DNA of 64,000 nt from contig JAHBUE010000001.1 in the NCBI GenBank assembly GCA_019638235.1, positions 668,492 to 732,491 on the forward strand, given 5' to 3'. The translations under genes were made by a program, and so were the position numbers. The stretch is from Cyclobacteriaceae bacterium. GTDB lineage: Bacteria; Bacteroidota; Bacteroidia; Cytophagales; Cyclobacteriaceae. Below, piece by piece: positions 50,599-59,453 of the stretch. The number at the start of each line of letters is the position of its first letter. The first letter of the stretch is position 1. The notes beneath the pieces were generated by a model, which saw only the letters and a list, made by a program, of their open reading frames with translations, was not told the origin of the DNA and did not search any database.

Positions 50599-51895
50599 TG
50601 TTCTTTTTTTTAGTTTGATGTCAACGGTGGCGTTAGGCCAGGAGTTGGTTACACTCGAAGAAGTAATTGCGTTGACATTAAAAGATAACTTCGATGTGCG
50701 CCTGATGCAGAACGCAGCACAATCGACCCACACCGATAACAAACACAGCGTTGGTTTGTTTTTGCCGCAGATAAATGGTAATGCAGCCACGATGTGGAAC
50801 GATACCCATCAGGATCTCGAATTTGAAAATGCAGCGAATAACAGAAGCGGAGACGCAAGAGCAAACAACACAACGGCCTCTGTGCAAGCGGTATGGACGT
50901 TGTTTGACGGCACAAAAATGTTTGCCACGCGTGCACGCCTTGAGGAAATTGCTGTTCAGGGCGAGATGAAAGTAAAAAACCAGATGGTGAACTCCATTGC
51001 AGCGGTCATTACTAATTATTACAACATCGTCAGGCAAAAACAGCAACTGCGCGCTATTCAGGAAATGATGTCGGTAAACGAAGAACGGTTAAAATTAGCA
51101 GAACGCAAACTGGAGGTAGGTACCGGGGCGCGACCGGAGTTATTACAGGCAAAAGTAGATTTGAACGCGCAACGCACGTTAGCCATTCAGCAGGAAACGC
51201 TTATTAACCAGTTAAAAGATCAACTGAACGGGCTGGTTGGCTTGAAGTTGCCTCAGCAGTACGAAGTGGCTGATACTATTATTATTAATCTGAATATATT
51301 ATATACGGATATTGTTGACAACATTGAGCATAATAGTTATCAATTACAGGCGACTCGTCAAAACATTTCAATTGCACAGCGTACACTGCACGAAAGTTTT
51401 GGAAGTCTTTCACCGGTAATCAACGCCACAGGTGCTTATAATTTCTCTAAAACTAATAACACAAAACTGATTAACCCGTTTGCCCCTTTACAAAGTCAGA
51501 ACTCCGGTTTGAATTACGGTTTTACTATCTCTATTCCAATTTTAAATGGACTGGCAACGTCAAGGAGCATTCAACAGTCACATATTAATGTTCGCAGACA
51601 GAAACTTGTATATGAGCAACAAAAACAGGTTGTGGATGTAGCGGTGCGGAATGCGTATGTGAACTACGATAACACAAAAAAAATCCTTGCCATCGAAGAA
51701 GAAAATATTTTGTTAGCCAAAGAGAACGTAGTTATTGCACTCGAAAGATTTAAGCGTGGAGCTACTACATTTGTTGAGTTGCGAGCAGCTCAGGAAAGTC
51801 TTGAAACGGCCTATAACCGCCTGATTGCCGCACGCTACGATGCCAAAGTTGCCGAAACCGAATTACTCCGGTTGAACGGGAGCTTGTTGAAGTAG
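50588..51895 (+). CDS. TolC-family outer-membrane efflux protein
   Basis: A 435-aa protein with a signal peptide (LSVLFFSLMSTVALG) and two internally repeated long helical segments (about 160-230 and 350-430) that form the periplasmic coiled-coil barrel. ATG at 50588 overlaps the end of the RND gene by 11 nt. The start codon at 50582 is TTG and less likely. It completes the tripartite efflux operon and is followed by a hairpin terminator. Confidence 0.92.
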   Translation: MRLSVLFFSLMSTVALGQELVTLEEVIALTLKDNFDVRLMQNAAQSTHTDNKHSVGLFLPQINGNAATMWNDTHQDLEFENAANNRSGDARANNTTASVQAVWTLFDGTKMFATRARLEEIAVQGEMKVKNQMVNSIAAVITNYYNIVRQKQQLRAIQEMMSVNEERLKLAERKLEVGTGARPELLQAKVDLNAQRTLAIQQETLINQLKDQLNGLVGLKLPQQYEVADTIIINLNILYTDIVDNIEHNSYQLQATRQNISIAQRTLHESFGSLSPVINATGAYNFSKTNNTKLINPFAPLQSQNSGLNYGFTISIPILNGLATSRSIQQSHINVRRQKLVYEQQKQVVDVAVRNAYVNYDNTKKILAIEEENILLAKENVVIALERFKRGATTFVELRAAQESLETAYNRLIAARYDAKVAETELLRLNGSLLK

Positions 51896-51908
51896 GAATA
51901 AACGGTGT

Positions 51909-52030
51909 ACTCTGTTGGTGTTTGAGTGAAGGTTCGCCAATACACGCACCGTGCAACACCGACAAAAGCCAGAAGAACTCCAACCTTTACAATATTTACA
52001 CTCCATCTGATAACTTACTGCACGAAGGTT
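51909..52030. repeat. Degenerate copy of the 167-bp repeat
   Basis: CTGTTGGTGTTTGAGTGAAGG resembles the start of the repeats at 52934 and 53380, followed by unrelated sequence and another weak CGAAGGTT/AACCTT pair. The gap 51896-52190 otherwise contains the terminator only. Confidence 0.4.
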
Positions 52031-52069
52031 GAAAAAGGCTCGTAATTTCAACGGTATGCCCGTAAAATA

Positions 52070-52103
52070 AAAATGGCGGGGCTAAATATCCTGCCATTTT
52101 TTG
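52070..52103 (+). terminator. Intrinsic terminator of the efflux operon
   Basis: AAAATGGCGGG pairs with CCTGCCATTTT (one G-T pair) around a 10-nt loop and ends in TTTTTT. Confidence 0.65.
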
Positions 52104-52190
52104 CTGCTATATTATATAGCAATACTGATTATCAATTACTTAACTCGATAAAATAACCCCACCTGATAAAGTATAGCATTACTCATTGCA

Positions 52191-52907
52191 CTACTTATAA
52201 AAGGAGTAGGTGTAATTATGAGTAACGCCCTTTTCCATTGTAGAGTCAACTAAACCTTGCTTACTAAAATAATGAATCCATAATTGTTGACCATTCCACT
52301 GATTCTTCATTTCTCTAATTATACTTGAATTATCCCAATAAGAAATTTCCAATATCCCTTTTGGAGTACTGGTGTCATCCTTAGCATAAGTTTCTATCTT
52401 GATAAGACGATTTCTAATATCATAATTATAAATTTCCGTTTCATCGAAATTAATCAACACTTCAATAATTTGACCATGTTTATTAAACTTATATGTATGA
52501 ACAAACGTAATCCTATTATCGGCTTCGCTTTTATTCCCGATGGCGTCATCAGTATTCTGAAAAGGACGCGCGGTTTGAACTATCTTATTCTCAAAATACT
52601 CATACGTGATTAAATATCTCTGAGGGTTTTCCCCTCTCTCATGATATTTAACTAAATTTCCATTTTGGTCATACTCATAATCAATCCTTGACATAAACCT
52701 GTAATCTGAGATCAGGTTACCACTTTTGTCAAACGTCATTATACTTGAGTCTTCAGGCTCAATACTACTTGTTATGAATACCTTCTCCACATTATTATCT
52801 GAAAAAGTTTTTAAGTAGGGATTAACAATAACTAAGTTTTTCTTATGCTGGCCTGTACAGCCTGCAATACAGATAATCAAACTTGAAATCACTGAAATCA
52901 CTCGCAT
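52191..52907 (-). CDS. Lipoprotein with RHS/YD-like strands, function unknown
   Basis: A 238-aa protein. I start at MRVISVISSLIICIAGCTGQ, which gives a lipoprotein signal (Cys 17); the longer frame runs into the direct repeat. The body has YD-type strands (DKSGNLISDYRF, IDYEYDQNGNLVKYHERG, KFNKHGQIIEV, YNYDIRNRLIKIE) as in Bacteroidota RHS-repeat lipoproteins. It is too short to be a full Rhs toxin. The function is unknown. Confidence 0.65.
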   Translation of the reverse strand: MRVISVISSLIICIAGCTGQHKKNLVIVNPYLKTFSDNNVEKVFITSSIEPEDSSIMTFDKSGNLISDYRFMSRIDYEYDQNGNLVKYHERGENPQRYLITYEYFENKIVQTARPFQNTDDAIGNKSEADNRITFVHTYKFNKHGQIIEVLINFDETEIYNYDIRNRLIKIETYAKDDTSTPKGILEISYWDNSSIIREMKNQWNGQQLWIHYFSKQGLVDSTMEKGVTHNYTYSFYK

Positions 52908-52933
52908 ATTTATAAGTTTAAAACCCAAGATAA

Positions 52934-53100
52934 TCTGCTGTTGTTGGTGTTTGAGCGAAGGCGTGTGCGTAAGCTCACCAACAACAATTGAATAATTCGC
53001 CTCCATTTTTATTTTTTTAACCTGTTATCATCTTTCATCTCGCACGTTGGTGAAGAACACCAACGTGGGCGGCTGGCGTGTGAAGTCCAACAACGGCTAA
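52934..53100. repeat. 167-bp direct repeat, copy 1
   Basis: Matches 53380-53546 at offset 446 with about 95% identity by eye. It contains GTTGTTGGTG...CACCAACAAC and the perfect hairpin CACGTTGGTG-AAGAA-CACCAACGTG (53043-53067), preceded by AACCTGTTATC, as in the repeats at 11.3 and 39.7 kb. Confidence 0.9.
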
Positions 53101-53112
53101 GTCTTTATCATT

Positions 53113-53304
53113 CTATCCTGAAAATGATTTGACAAAAAGATACAAGGCAATTAAAATACTAACGATGCCTAAAAAGATAAAGGTTATCTTGATAAGAAAC
53201 GGATCTCCTTTGCTCTTAGGGGCGTTCCTGCTCCAGAGTAAAGAGATTAAACCCATTAACAGAAAAACCAAAGAGTAAATAATTTCATCGTCCATTTCAA
53301 TCAC
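53113..53304 (-). CDS. Small two-helix membrane protein
   Basis: A 63-aa protein with two hydrophobic segments (about 9-23 and 38-58) separated by a basic loop (SRNAPKSKGDPF). It resembles no family I know. It lies between the two 167-bp repeats, 12 bp from copy 1, as a gene-plus-repeat unit. Confidence 0.5.
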   Translation of the reverse strand: MIEMDDEIIYSLVFLLMGLISLLWSRNAPKSKGDPFLIKITFIFLGIVSILIALYLFVKSFSG

Positions 53305-53316
53305 TTAATTATTATT

Positions 53317-53379
53317 TTATTTCTTCTCAAGTTCTTCCTTCACTTTTCCGGCCACTTCTTTTACACCCTCTTTATTCGC
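53317..53379 (-). pseudogene. 3' remnant of a truncated gene
   Basis: About 20 codons (ANKEGVKEVAGKVKEELEKK, then stop) that look like the basic/acidic helical tail of a CsbD- or YtxH-like protein. The reading frame is cut where repeat copy 2 begins at 53380. Confidence 0.4.
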
Positions 53380-53546
53380 TCTGCTGTTGTTGGTGTTTGA
53401 GCGAAGGCTTGCGCGTAAGCTCACCAACAACAATTGAATAATTCGCCTCCATTTTTATTTTTTTAACCTGTTGTCATCTTTCATCTCGCACGTTGGTGAA
53501 GAACACCAACGTGGGCGGCTGGCGTGCGAATTCCAACAACGGCTAA
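53380..53546. repeat. 167-bp direct repeat, copy 2
   Basis: The second copy, with hairpin CACGTTGGTG-AAGAA-CACCAACGTG at 53489-53513. Both copies end in CAACAACGGCTAA. The rest of the gap to 53687 shows no gene. Confidence 0.9.
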
Positions 53547-53687
53547 CAAAACTGTTGCTTAACGCGAACAACAGAATATAAACCGGTTTGAATCTTTGAA
53601 TCATTTTACGTTTTGTTTTTAAATCTTACTCGCTATTTCCATTCGCAGTTTTGCCGGTGAAAACAACAGCAAAAGGGCTGAAACTAC

Positions 53688-54416
53688 TTACTCAACGACA
53701 TAATAGGGGTAATAAAAAACGGTAGTAGAAATAGTAGTGTGTTCCCCATCATCCTTCCTAAAAATGAAACGGCCATGAATGTAATTTGTCCCAAGTTTAT
53801 TAGGAATAAACTTGTATTCGAATCCACGCTCATTTGTTGAAAATATATGAGCAAGTGTATCTTGAACCTTAACGGTATCAAAATCACTGGTGATTATCAT
53901 CTCGCCATCCCTTGTGATGTCAGTGGTGTCAACATGATTCACTATCCTACCCCTAAAAATTGTTGGCGAACCTATCTTCACTGTATCACTCCAATAAATG
54001 TGCATACGCGGAAAAGGTATGCTGTCGCGATCACCATTCTCTTTGAAGCTTTGTATTTCTCTTACATCGCCATTTTCATTATAAAACTGCTTAGTCATCA
54101 CTTGACCAGATTCGTAATACGAAGTAATCTCTCTGAGGAGATCATTTTTTAAGTGGCCTTTTCTAAATATCTTCCCGTTAGTGTAATACTCTTCCATAGA
54201 CCCATCTAAAACACCTTTTTTCCAGTGCAGTTTGGATTTTATAATACCCCCATTGTAGTACTCTATTTCAACACCGTCTTTCAAACCATTGACGGTTTCC
54301 ACTTGTGACTTTAAATTTCCATTATTATAATAAGTCTTTTCTGTCTTCTTGTTAAGACATGATAACATCAATAACGAAATCAAGAAAAGTATAGCGCTTT
54401 TATAATTATCTAACAT
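53688..54416 (-). CDS. YwqK/MORN-repeat lipoprotein
   Basis: A 242-aa lipoprotein (LISLLMLSCLNKK, Cys near 20). About five MORN-type strands (YYNNGNLKSQVE, GVEIEYYNGGIIKSK, SMEEYYTNGKIFRKG, SYYESGQVMTKQFYNENGD) are followed by a C-terminal beta domain (about 145-242) without a recognised family. Similar proteins are scattered in Bacteroidota. The function is unknown. Confidence 0.75.
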   Translation of the reverse strand: MLDNYKSAILFLISLLMLSCLNKKTEKTYYNNGNLKSQVETVNGLKDGVEIEYYNGGIIKSKLHWKKGVLDGSMEEYYTNGKIFRKGHLKNDLLREITSYYESGQVMTKQFYNENGDVREIQSFKENGDRDSIPFPRMHIYWSDTVKIGSPTIFRGRIVNHVDTTDITRDGEMIITSDFDTVKVQDTLAHIFSTNERGFEYKFIPNKLGTNYIHGRFIFRKDDGEHTTISTTVFYYPYYVVE

Positions 54417-54629
54417 AAGTACGTCTTGCGTCTATCTTAATCGTATCCTTTGTATCTCTATTAACCGTGATTTCATGTGTATAATAAAACGGAGTACCAA
54501 GCTTACCCCCGCTATGGCGCAAGCGTCCGCTTGTGCCTCCTTGCAAACCTATTTCAGGACGAGACACCTGGCCTTTTGCAGTTGTTCTTCATCGCAAAAC
54601 TGCACCTGAAGATAATGAACAATATAGTT

Positions 54630-55415
54630 TTAATTCGCCTGCTCCTCCGAAGCCGTAGCTATTTCCCCTGCGCGCACTATCCAGAAATTATTGTAGCCTT
54701 CGCCTACCTGTATGCCAAGCTGGCCCATAGCAAGTAATTCAAGAATGGACAGGAAGTTGAAGATGAGAGCAATGCGTGTTTTATAGGTTTCAACAATCTC
54801 CGTAAACGAAACACGCTCCTTTGTGGCTACTTCATTAAGGAGGTAGTTCTTTTGCTCTTCCATGGTGTAGGGGTATTGAATAACCTGGTGTACGGGTTTG
54901 TTTTTTTCAGCTTCAAAGCGTTTCAGCACTTTTTCGAAAACCGTCATCAGCTTAAACAGGTCAACATCCTGGAGCTCGGCCTCTACGTTGCTGCTTTCGG
55001 CAAGGCTTTTCAGTTCCTTCATCAGGTTACCGCGCTTCTCCTTCATCAGCTCCGTTTCTTCCATTTTATGGAAGCTGTCGATAACGGACTTGTACTTTTT
55101 GTACTCAAGTAAATGCTTTATCAGTTCTTCGCGCGGGTCAATTTCATTGCCCTGTTCATCTATTTGCGGGCGGGGCAGCAGCATTTTGGATTTTATGCGC
55201 ATAAGCGTGGCCGCCACGAGTATAAATTCGCTGGCTACCTCAACATTAAGGGTATCGAGGTGGTGGATGTACTCCAGAAAATCGTTGGTGATACGGGCAA
55301 TCGGAATATCGTAGATGTCCAGCTCGTCCCGCTCAATAAAAAACAATAAAAGGTCGAAAGGGCCCTCAAAAAGGGGCAATTTCACCTCAAAATTCTCCTG
55401 TGTTGATGTAGTCAT
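54630..55415 (-). CDS. scpA: Segregation and condensation protein A
   Basis: A 261-aa kleisin of the SMC-ScpAB chromosome-condensation complex. The N-terminal motif FEVKLPLFEGPFDLLLFFIERDELDIYDIPIARIT is diagnostic, as is the C-terminal winged-helix LIFNFLSILELLAMGQLGIQV. scpB is not in the window. It probably starts its own transcript beside the palindromic element. Confidence 0.92.
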   Translation of the reverse strand: MTTSTQENFEVKLPLFEGPFDLLLFFIERDELDIYDIPIARITNDFLEYIHHLDTLNVEVASEFILVAATLMRIKSKMLLPRPQIDEQGNEIDPREELIKHLLEYKKYKSVIDSFHKMEETELMKEKRGNLMKELKSLAESSNVEAELQDVDLFKLMTVFEKVLKRFEAEKNKPVHQVIQYPYTMEEQKNYLLNEVATKERVSFTEIVETYKTRIALIFNFLSILELLAMGQLGIQVGEGYNNFWIVRAGEIATASEEQAN

Positions 55416-55484
55416 TGGAAGGCAAATTTATTCCAAATTTTCAGAAGCCGGAGCCAAAAACGCAGTGCTGTGCAATAAATAATG

Positions 55485-55656
55485 TGAGTATCCGCTTCAA
55501 GTCCTAAAATAATAAATTACCCGTCATTGCGAGGGAGGCACGACCGAAGCAATCCCGTTTTTTAGAACGGAAACAGGGATTGCTTCGCCCCATCACACAG
55601 TTCTGCGCCTCCGCTCGCAATGACGTTAGCAATTTAGGATTGGAAGCGGATACTCA
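55485..55656. repeat. Palindromic CGTCATTGCGAG element with long unique arms
   Basis: The REP-like core (55522-55533 and 55614-55625) lies inside outer arms TGAGTATCCGCTTC...TTTA that are mirrored at 55632-55656 with near-perfect complementarity. The arms are unrelated to those at 30083. The element occupies the 355-bp gap between divergent scpA and dxs. Confidence 0.9.
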
Positions 55657-55770
55657 GAATAAATAATTCTGAAACTCCCGAATTATGTATTTTTACAAAT
55701 TATTCTGGCCTGGCTGCCAGAAACAATAGGTTTAAGCCATTGTTATAGACTTTAACTATACCTTTACGCC

Positions 55771-57696
55771 ATGCTTATTACGCCCGGCCCTCTTCTGGCA
55801 AAAATCAACAGCCCTGACGATGTAAAGAAACTGGATCAGGCCCAGTTGGTTCAGCTCTGTGACGAATTGCGTCATTTCATCATCGATAATGTATCCGTTT
55901 ACGGTGGGCACTTTGGAGCAAGCCTTGGTGTGGTTGAGCTTACTGCCGCGCTGCATTATATTTTCAATACCCCGCACGACCAGTTGGTGTGGGATGTAGG
56001 GCACCAGGCATACGGGCATAAAATTCTTACAGGCCGGAAAGATACATTTCATACCAACCGTCTTTACGGAGGCATCTCCGGTTTCCCGAAAAGGAGCGAA
56101 AGCATATACGATACCTTTGGTGTAGGGCATTCTTCTACTTCTGTGTCGGCAGCGCTGGGTATGGCCGAGGCTTCACGGTATTTAAAGGAAGAAGACAAGC
56201 ATCACATTGCTGTGATTGGCGATGGCGCCCTTACGGGAGGCATCGCGTTTGAAGGGCTTAACAATGCCGGGGTTTCAAATGCCAATCTGCTTATTATTCT
56301 CAACGACAACTGCATGTCGATTGACCCGAATGTAGGCGCGCTGAAAGATTACCTAACCGATATAACAACTTCCAAAACCTATAACAAGCTAAAAGACGAG
56401 GTGTGGAATTTGTTGGGCAAGCTTTCAATGTTTGGTAAGAACGCGCAGGAGATTGTTTCTAAAATTGAAAATGGTATAAAATCTACGCTGCTCAGTCAGA
56501 GTAATTTTTTCGAGTCGCTTAACCTGCGATACTTCGGCCCGGTAGATGGGCACGATGTAAATCATTTGGTGAGCGTTCTTAACGACCTTAAATCGATAAA
56601 AGGCCCCAAAATTTTACATTGTGTTACCATTAAAGGCAAAGGGTATGGCCCTGCCGAATCGGGTAACGCTACTACGTGGCATGCCCCCGGTACATTCGAT
56701 AAGATTACAGGTGAGATTCATAAGAAAATTTACGAAGCGCCCCAACCGCCTAAGTACCAGGACGTGTTCGGACATACACTTGTAGAGTTGGCAAAACAAA
56801 ACGATAAGATTGCAGGCATTACACCGGCCATGCCGTCAGGTTCTTCCATGAATATTATGATGAAGGAAATGCCCGACCGCGCCTTTGATGTGGGCATTGC
56901 CGAGCAACATGCCGTTACGTTTTCTGCCGGTCTGGCAACGCAGGGCATAATTCCGTTTTGTAATATTTACAGTTCGTTCATGCAGCGTGCCTACGACCAG
57001 GTAGTGCACGATGTGTGCATCCAGAACCTCCCTGTGAATTTCTGTCTTGATCGTGCCGGTTTTTCCGGTGCCGATGGGCCAACACATCATGGCGCTTATG
57101 ACATTGCATATTTCCGTTGCCTGCCAAATATTATTGTATCGGCTCCTATGAATGAACAGGAACTCCGCAACCTGATGTACACGGCATCCTTACCAAGAAC
57201 AAAAACAGCATTTTCCATTCGTTACCCACGTGGTCAGGGTGTTATGCCCGACTGGCGCACACCGTTTGAGGAAATTGAAATCGGTACAGGGAGAACAATC
57301 CGCGAAGGCGAAGACGTTGCAATTCTTACCCTCGGCCATATTGGCAATTATGCTGTGGAGGTGTGTGAACGCTTAGAGAAAAAAGGCATTTCCATCGGGC
57401 ATTATGATATGCGCTTTGTAAAACCATTGGATGAAAAATTGTTGCATAAAATATTCTCAGCATATAAAAAAATCATAACAGTAGAAGATGGTTGTGTGCA
57501 GGGAGGGTTTGGAAGCGCCATTCTTGAATTCATGGCCGATCATAACTACCAGGCTGAAGTAAAACGACTCGGTATTCCCGATAAGGTGGTAGAGCATGGC
57601 GAACAATTGGAGTTGCACCGCGAATGTGGCTTTGATGTTGAGCATATAGAAAAAACCGTATTGGGTATGCTTGCATTAGCCGGAAAAGTTGTGTGA
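55771..57696 (+). CDS. dxs: 1-deoxy-D-xylulose-5-phosphate synthase
   Basis: A 641-aa thiamine-diphosphate enzyme that condenses pyruvate and glyceraldehyde-3-P in the first step of the MEP isoprenoid pathway. The TPP-binding GDGALTGGIAFEGLNNAG...NDNCMSI segment is at about 149-190. The transketolase pyrimidine domain has DVGIAEQHAVTFSAGLA (with the catalytic Glu) and DRAGFSGADGPTHHG. The length is normal. TACCTTTA at 55759-55766 resembles a -7 element. It supplies precursors for the polyprenyl synthase at 2084. Confidence 0.97.
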   Translation: MLITPGPLLAKINSPDDVKKLDQAQLVQLCDELRHFIIDNVSVYGGHFGASLGVVELTAALHYIFNTPHDQLVWDVGHQAYGHKILTGRKDTFHTNRLYGGISGFPKRSESIYDTFGVGHSSTSVSAALGMAEASRYLKEEDKHHIAVIGDGALTGGIAFEGLNNAGVSNANLLIILNDNCMSIDPNVGALKDYLTDITTSKTYNKLKDEVWNLLGKLSMFGKNAQEIVSKIENGIKSTLLSQSNFFESLNLRYFGPVDGHDVNHLVSVLNDLKSIKGPKILHCVTIKGKGYGPAESGNATTWHAPGTFDKITGEIHKKIYEAPQPPKYQDVFGHTLVELAKQNDKIAGITPAMPSGSSMNIMMKEMPDRAFDVGIAEQHAVTFSAGLATQGIIPFCNIYSSFMQRAYDQVVHDVCIQNLPVNFCLDRAGFSGADGPTHHGAYDIAYFRCLPNIIVSAPMNEQELRNLMYTASLPRTKTAFSIRYPRGQGVMPDWRTPFEEIEIGTGRTIREGEDVAILTLGHIGNYAVEVCERLEKKGISIGHYDMRFVKPLDEKLLHKIFSAYKKIITVEDGCVQGGFGSAILEFMADHNYQAEVKRLGIPDKVVEHGEQLELHRECGFDVEHIEKTVLGMLALAGKVV

Positions 57697-57705
57697 TAAT
57701 TTTTT

Positions 57706-58464
57706 ATGATACACTACACCGAGAAAGGAAAAGGATTTCCCGTTGTGCTGATACATGGGTTTTGCGAAACGCACGAGGTTTGGTCGGAGCTTATTCCCAT
57801 ACTTGCCGATGAGTACCGGGTTATCGCCCTTGACCTTCCGGGGTTTGGAGGCAGCGATGCCCTTGCCCGCCCCTTTACACTTGACGATGCCGCGCAGGCA
57901 GTTGTTACTTTTATTCAAGAGTTAAACCTGGCTACCTGCATAGTGCTGGGCCATAGTTTAGGCGGCTATGTTGTTCTGGCTATGGCCGAACGCAACCCAA
58001 AACTTTTCGCAGGTTTTGGGTTGATACATTCAACCGCTTTCGCGGATTCGGAGGAGCGGAAAATTTCCAGGGGAAAAGTAATAGAATTTGTGGAGGAACA
58101 TGGCGTGAAGCCTTTTGTTCAGTCTTTTATTCCCCCGCTATTTTTCAATCAGGCCCATCCTGCCGTAGCCCCTACTGTTGTGTTGGCAGAAAAGACTCCT
58201 TTGAAAACTTTAACCGGGTACACCGAAGCTATGCGGGGCCGCCCCGACCGTACACGTGTGCTCTGCGAGTACAGCAACCCCATTTTGTTTCTGGCGGGGG
58301 AGAAGGACAGCATAATTCCCGTGCAATCGCTTGAAGAACAGGCAGGATTGGCCGCAAAACCGACCTTAGTAGTGCTGCACAACGCGGCTCACATGGGCAT
58401 GCTTGAGAATATTCCGGAAACGGCTGCGGCCATCCGGATGTTCGTGCAACGAGTGGCAGTTTAG
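57706..58464 (+). CDS. Alpha/beta hydrolase
   Basis: A 252-aa alpha/beta-hydrolase fold protein. The oxyanion loop is VVLIHGFCETHEVW (about 13-26), the nucleophile elbow is VLGHSLGGYV (Ser near 85), the acid is in FLAGEKDSIIPV and the His in HNAAHMGMLE. There is no signal peptide, so it is cytoplasmic. The substrate is unknown. It lies 9 bp after dxs and is probably cotranscribed. Confidence 0.85.
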   Translation: MIHYTEKGKGFPVVLIHGFCETHEVWSELIPILADEYRVIALDLPGFGGSDALARPFTLDDAAQAVVTFIQELNLATCIVLGHSLGGYVVLAMAERNPKLFAGFGLIHSTAFADSEERKISRGKVIEFVEEHGVKPFVQSFIPPLFFNQAHPAVAPTVVLAEKTPLKTLTGYTEAMRGRPDRTRVLCEYSNPILFLAGEKDSIIPVQSLEEQAGLAAKPTLVVLHNAAHMGMLENIPETAAAIRMFVQRVAV

Positions 58465-58578
58465 TTTATAACCTTGAAATCAAATGTTTTTTTGATTTTT
58501 TCAATAAAAGTGTGTTAAATTGGGCTGGTTTATGCCAAATAGCGTACAACCTGGTTAGGTTAAAAAGAAAGAGGCATA

Positions 58579-58586
58579 TATATTTG
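58579..58586 (+). promoter_or_regulatory. Candidate promoter -7 element
   Basis: TATATTTG matches TANNTTTG, 33 nt before the ATG at 58620. No TTG is present at the expected spacing. Confidence 0.4.
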
Positions 58587-58619
58587 TTTAGACATTACCA
58601 ATAAAACCAAAACCCACTT

Positions 58620-59363
58620 ATGGAACCCATAATCGCGCAATTTGAACCTTGGAACAGGATGGCCGAATACATTGCTTACGCCTGTTGGGCGTTGGCGCTG
58701 ATAATCGTTCTGGGCCACCTTGTAAAACTGGCTACTACCAGCGATCCTAAGGTCAAATACGATTACATCAGCCGCAATGAAATCAGGTTTTTATGGTTTG
58801 CCGCCATTATCCTGATTGTAGGCTCCTGCTTTTACGCCAATGCAAATATTGAGGAACTGAATGCAATCCTGATTTTCGTTCGGATATTCACCACAGTTTC
58901 TATGGGCCTGATTGCCGCTCTTATTGTGCAAAACCTGCTGAAATTCTACTACCCCTTCTATATTGAAAAGCGCCTGAAAGTGCTTCGCTATAAGCCGAGG
59001 ATTTCTCCGAAAACCGGCAGAGCTATGAAGCTGTTGAGCGAGGAAGAAGAAGATGCTTACTTAGATGAAGGTATGCAGGCCGAAGAAAATATTTTCTCAA
59101 CCGACTACGATGTATGGAAGGATGAAGAAAGCGGTTACATCAAGATTGAGAAGTATGCCGGTCACCTGCATGCATTGGAGTGCCCTGAATGTAACTATCA
59201 AACCTTTAAGGTAGTGAAGGAAGAAATTCTGAAGACCCCTACGGCTACGGATGAAGGTGAGTTGCTGAAGCACTATACGTGTGGTTACTGCGGCTACAAA
59301 GCCAGGAAAACCGTTACGCTTAAAGCGTCTGCCAAGTTTGAAGAAACAGCAGCTACAGCCTGA
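58620..59363 (+). CDS. Membrane protein with C-terminal zinc ribbon
   Basis: A 247-aa protein with three membrane helices (about 17-37, 56-74, 82-105), a cytoplasmic acidic segment (LLSEEEEDAYLDEGMQAEENIF) and a C-terminal zinc ribbon formed by ECPECNYQ and YTCGYCGYKA. I do not recognise the family; it seems restricted to Cytophagales-type bacteria. The fold suggests a metal- or nucleic-acid-sensing membrane protein, which is inference. Confidence 0.7.
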   Translation: MEPIIAQFEPWNRMAEYIAYACWALALIIVLGHLVKLATTSDPKVKYDYISRNEIRFLWFAAIILIVGSCFYANANIEELNAILIFVRIFTTVSMGLIAALIVQNLLKFYYPFYIEKRLKVLRYKPRISPKTGRAMKLLSEEEEDAYLDEGMQAEENIFSTDYDVWKDEESGYIKIEKYAGHLHALECPECNYQTFKVVKEEILKTPTATDEGELLKHYTCGYCGYKARKTVTLKASAKFEETAATA

Positions 59364-59390
59364 TTTTCAGATAAAAGACTTTGTAGTGAA

Positions 59391-59417
59391 AGCCCTCCAA
59401 GTTGGAGGGCTTTTTTA
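59391..59417. terminator. Intrinsic terminator
   Basis: AGCCCTCC-AAGTT-GGAGGGCT followed by TTTTTATT. It ends the zinc-ribbon gene on the plus strand, and the stem also faces the convergent glmM gene. Confidence 0.85.
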
Positions 59418-59453
59418 TTGGGAATGTTTTTGTTTCGGTCAGTTCGGCTGGTG

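Noticed and set aside
52191..52907. YD-repeat lipoprotein as an Rhs toxin
   Set aside because: It has only a few YD-like strands, no core domain with the hyperconserved PxxxxDPxGL motif and no variable C-terminus.
52934..53546. CRISPR-like array of repeated hairpins
   Set aside because: There are only two 167-bp units, 446 bp apart with a gene between them. There are no short regularly spaced repeats and no cas genes.
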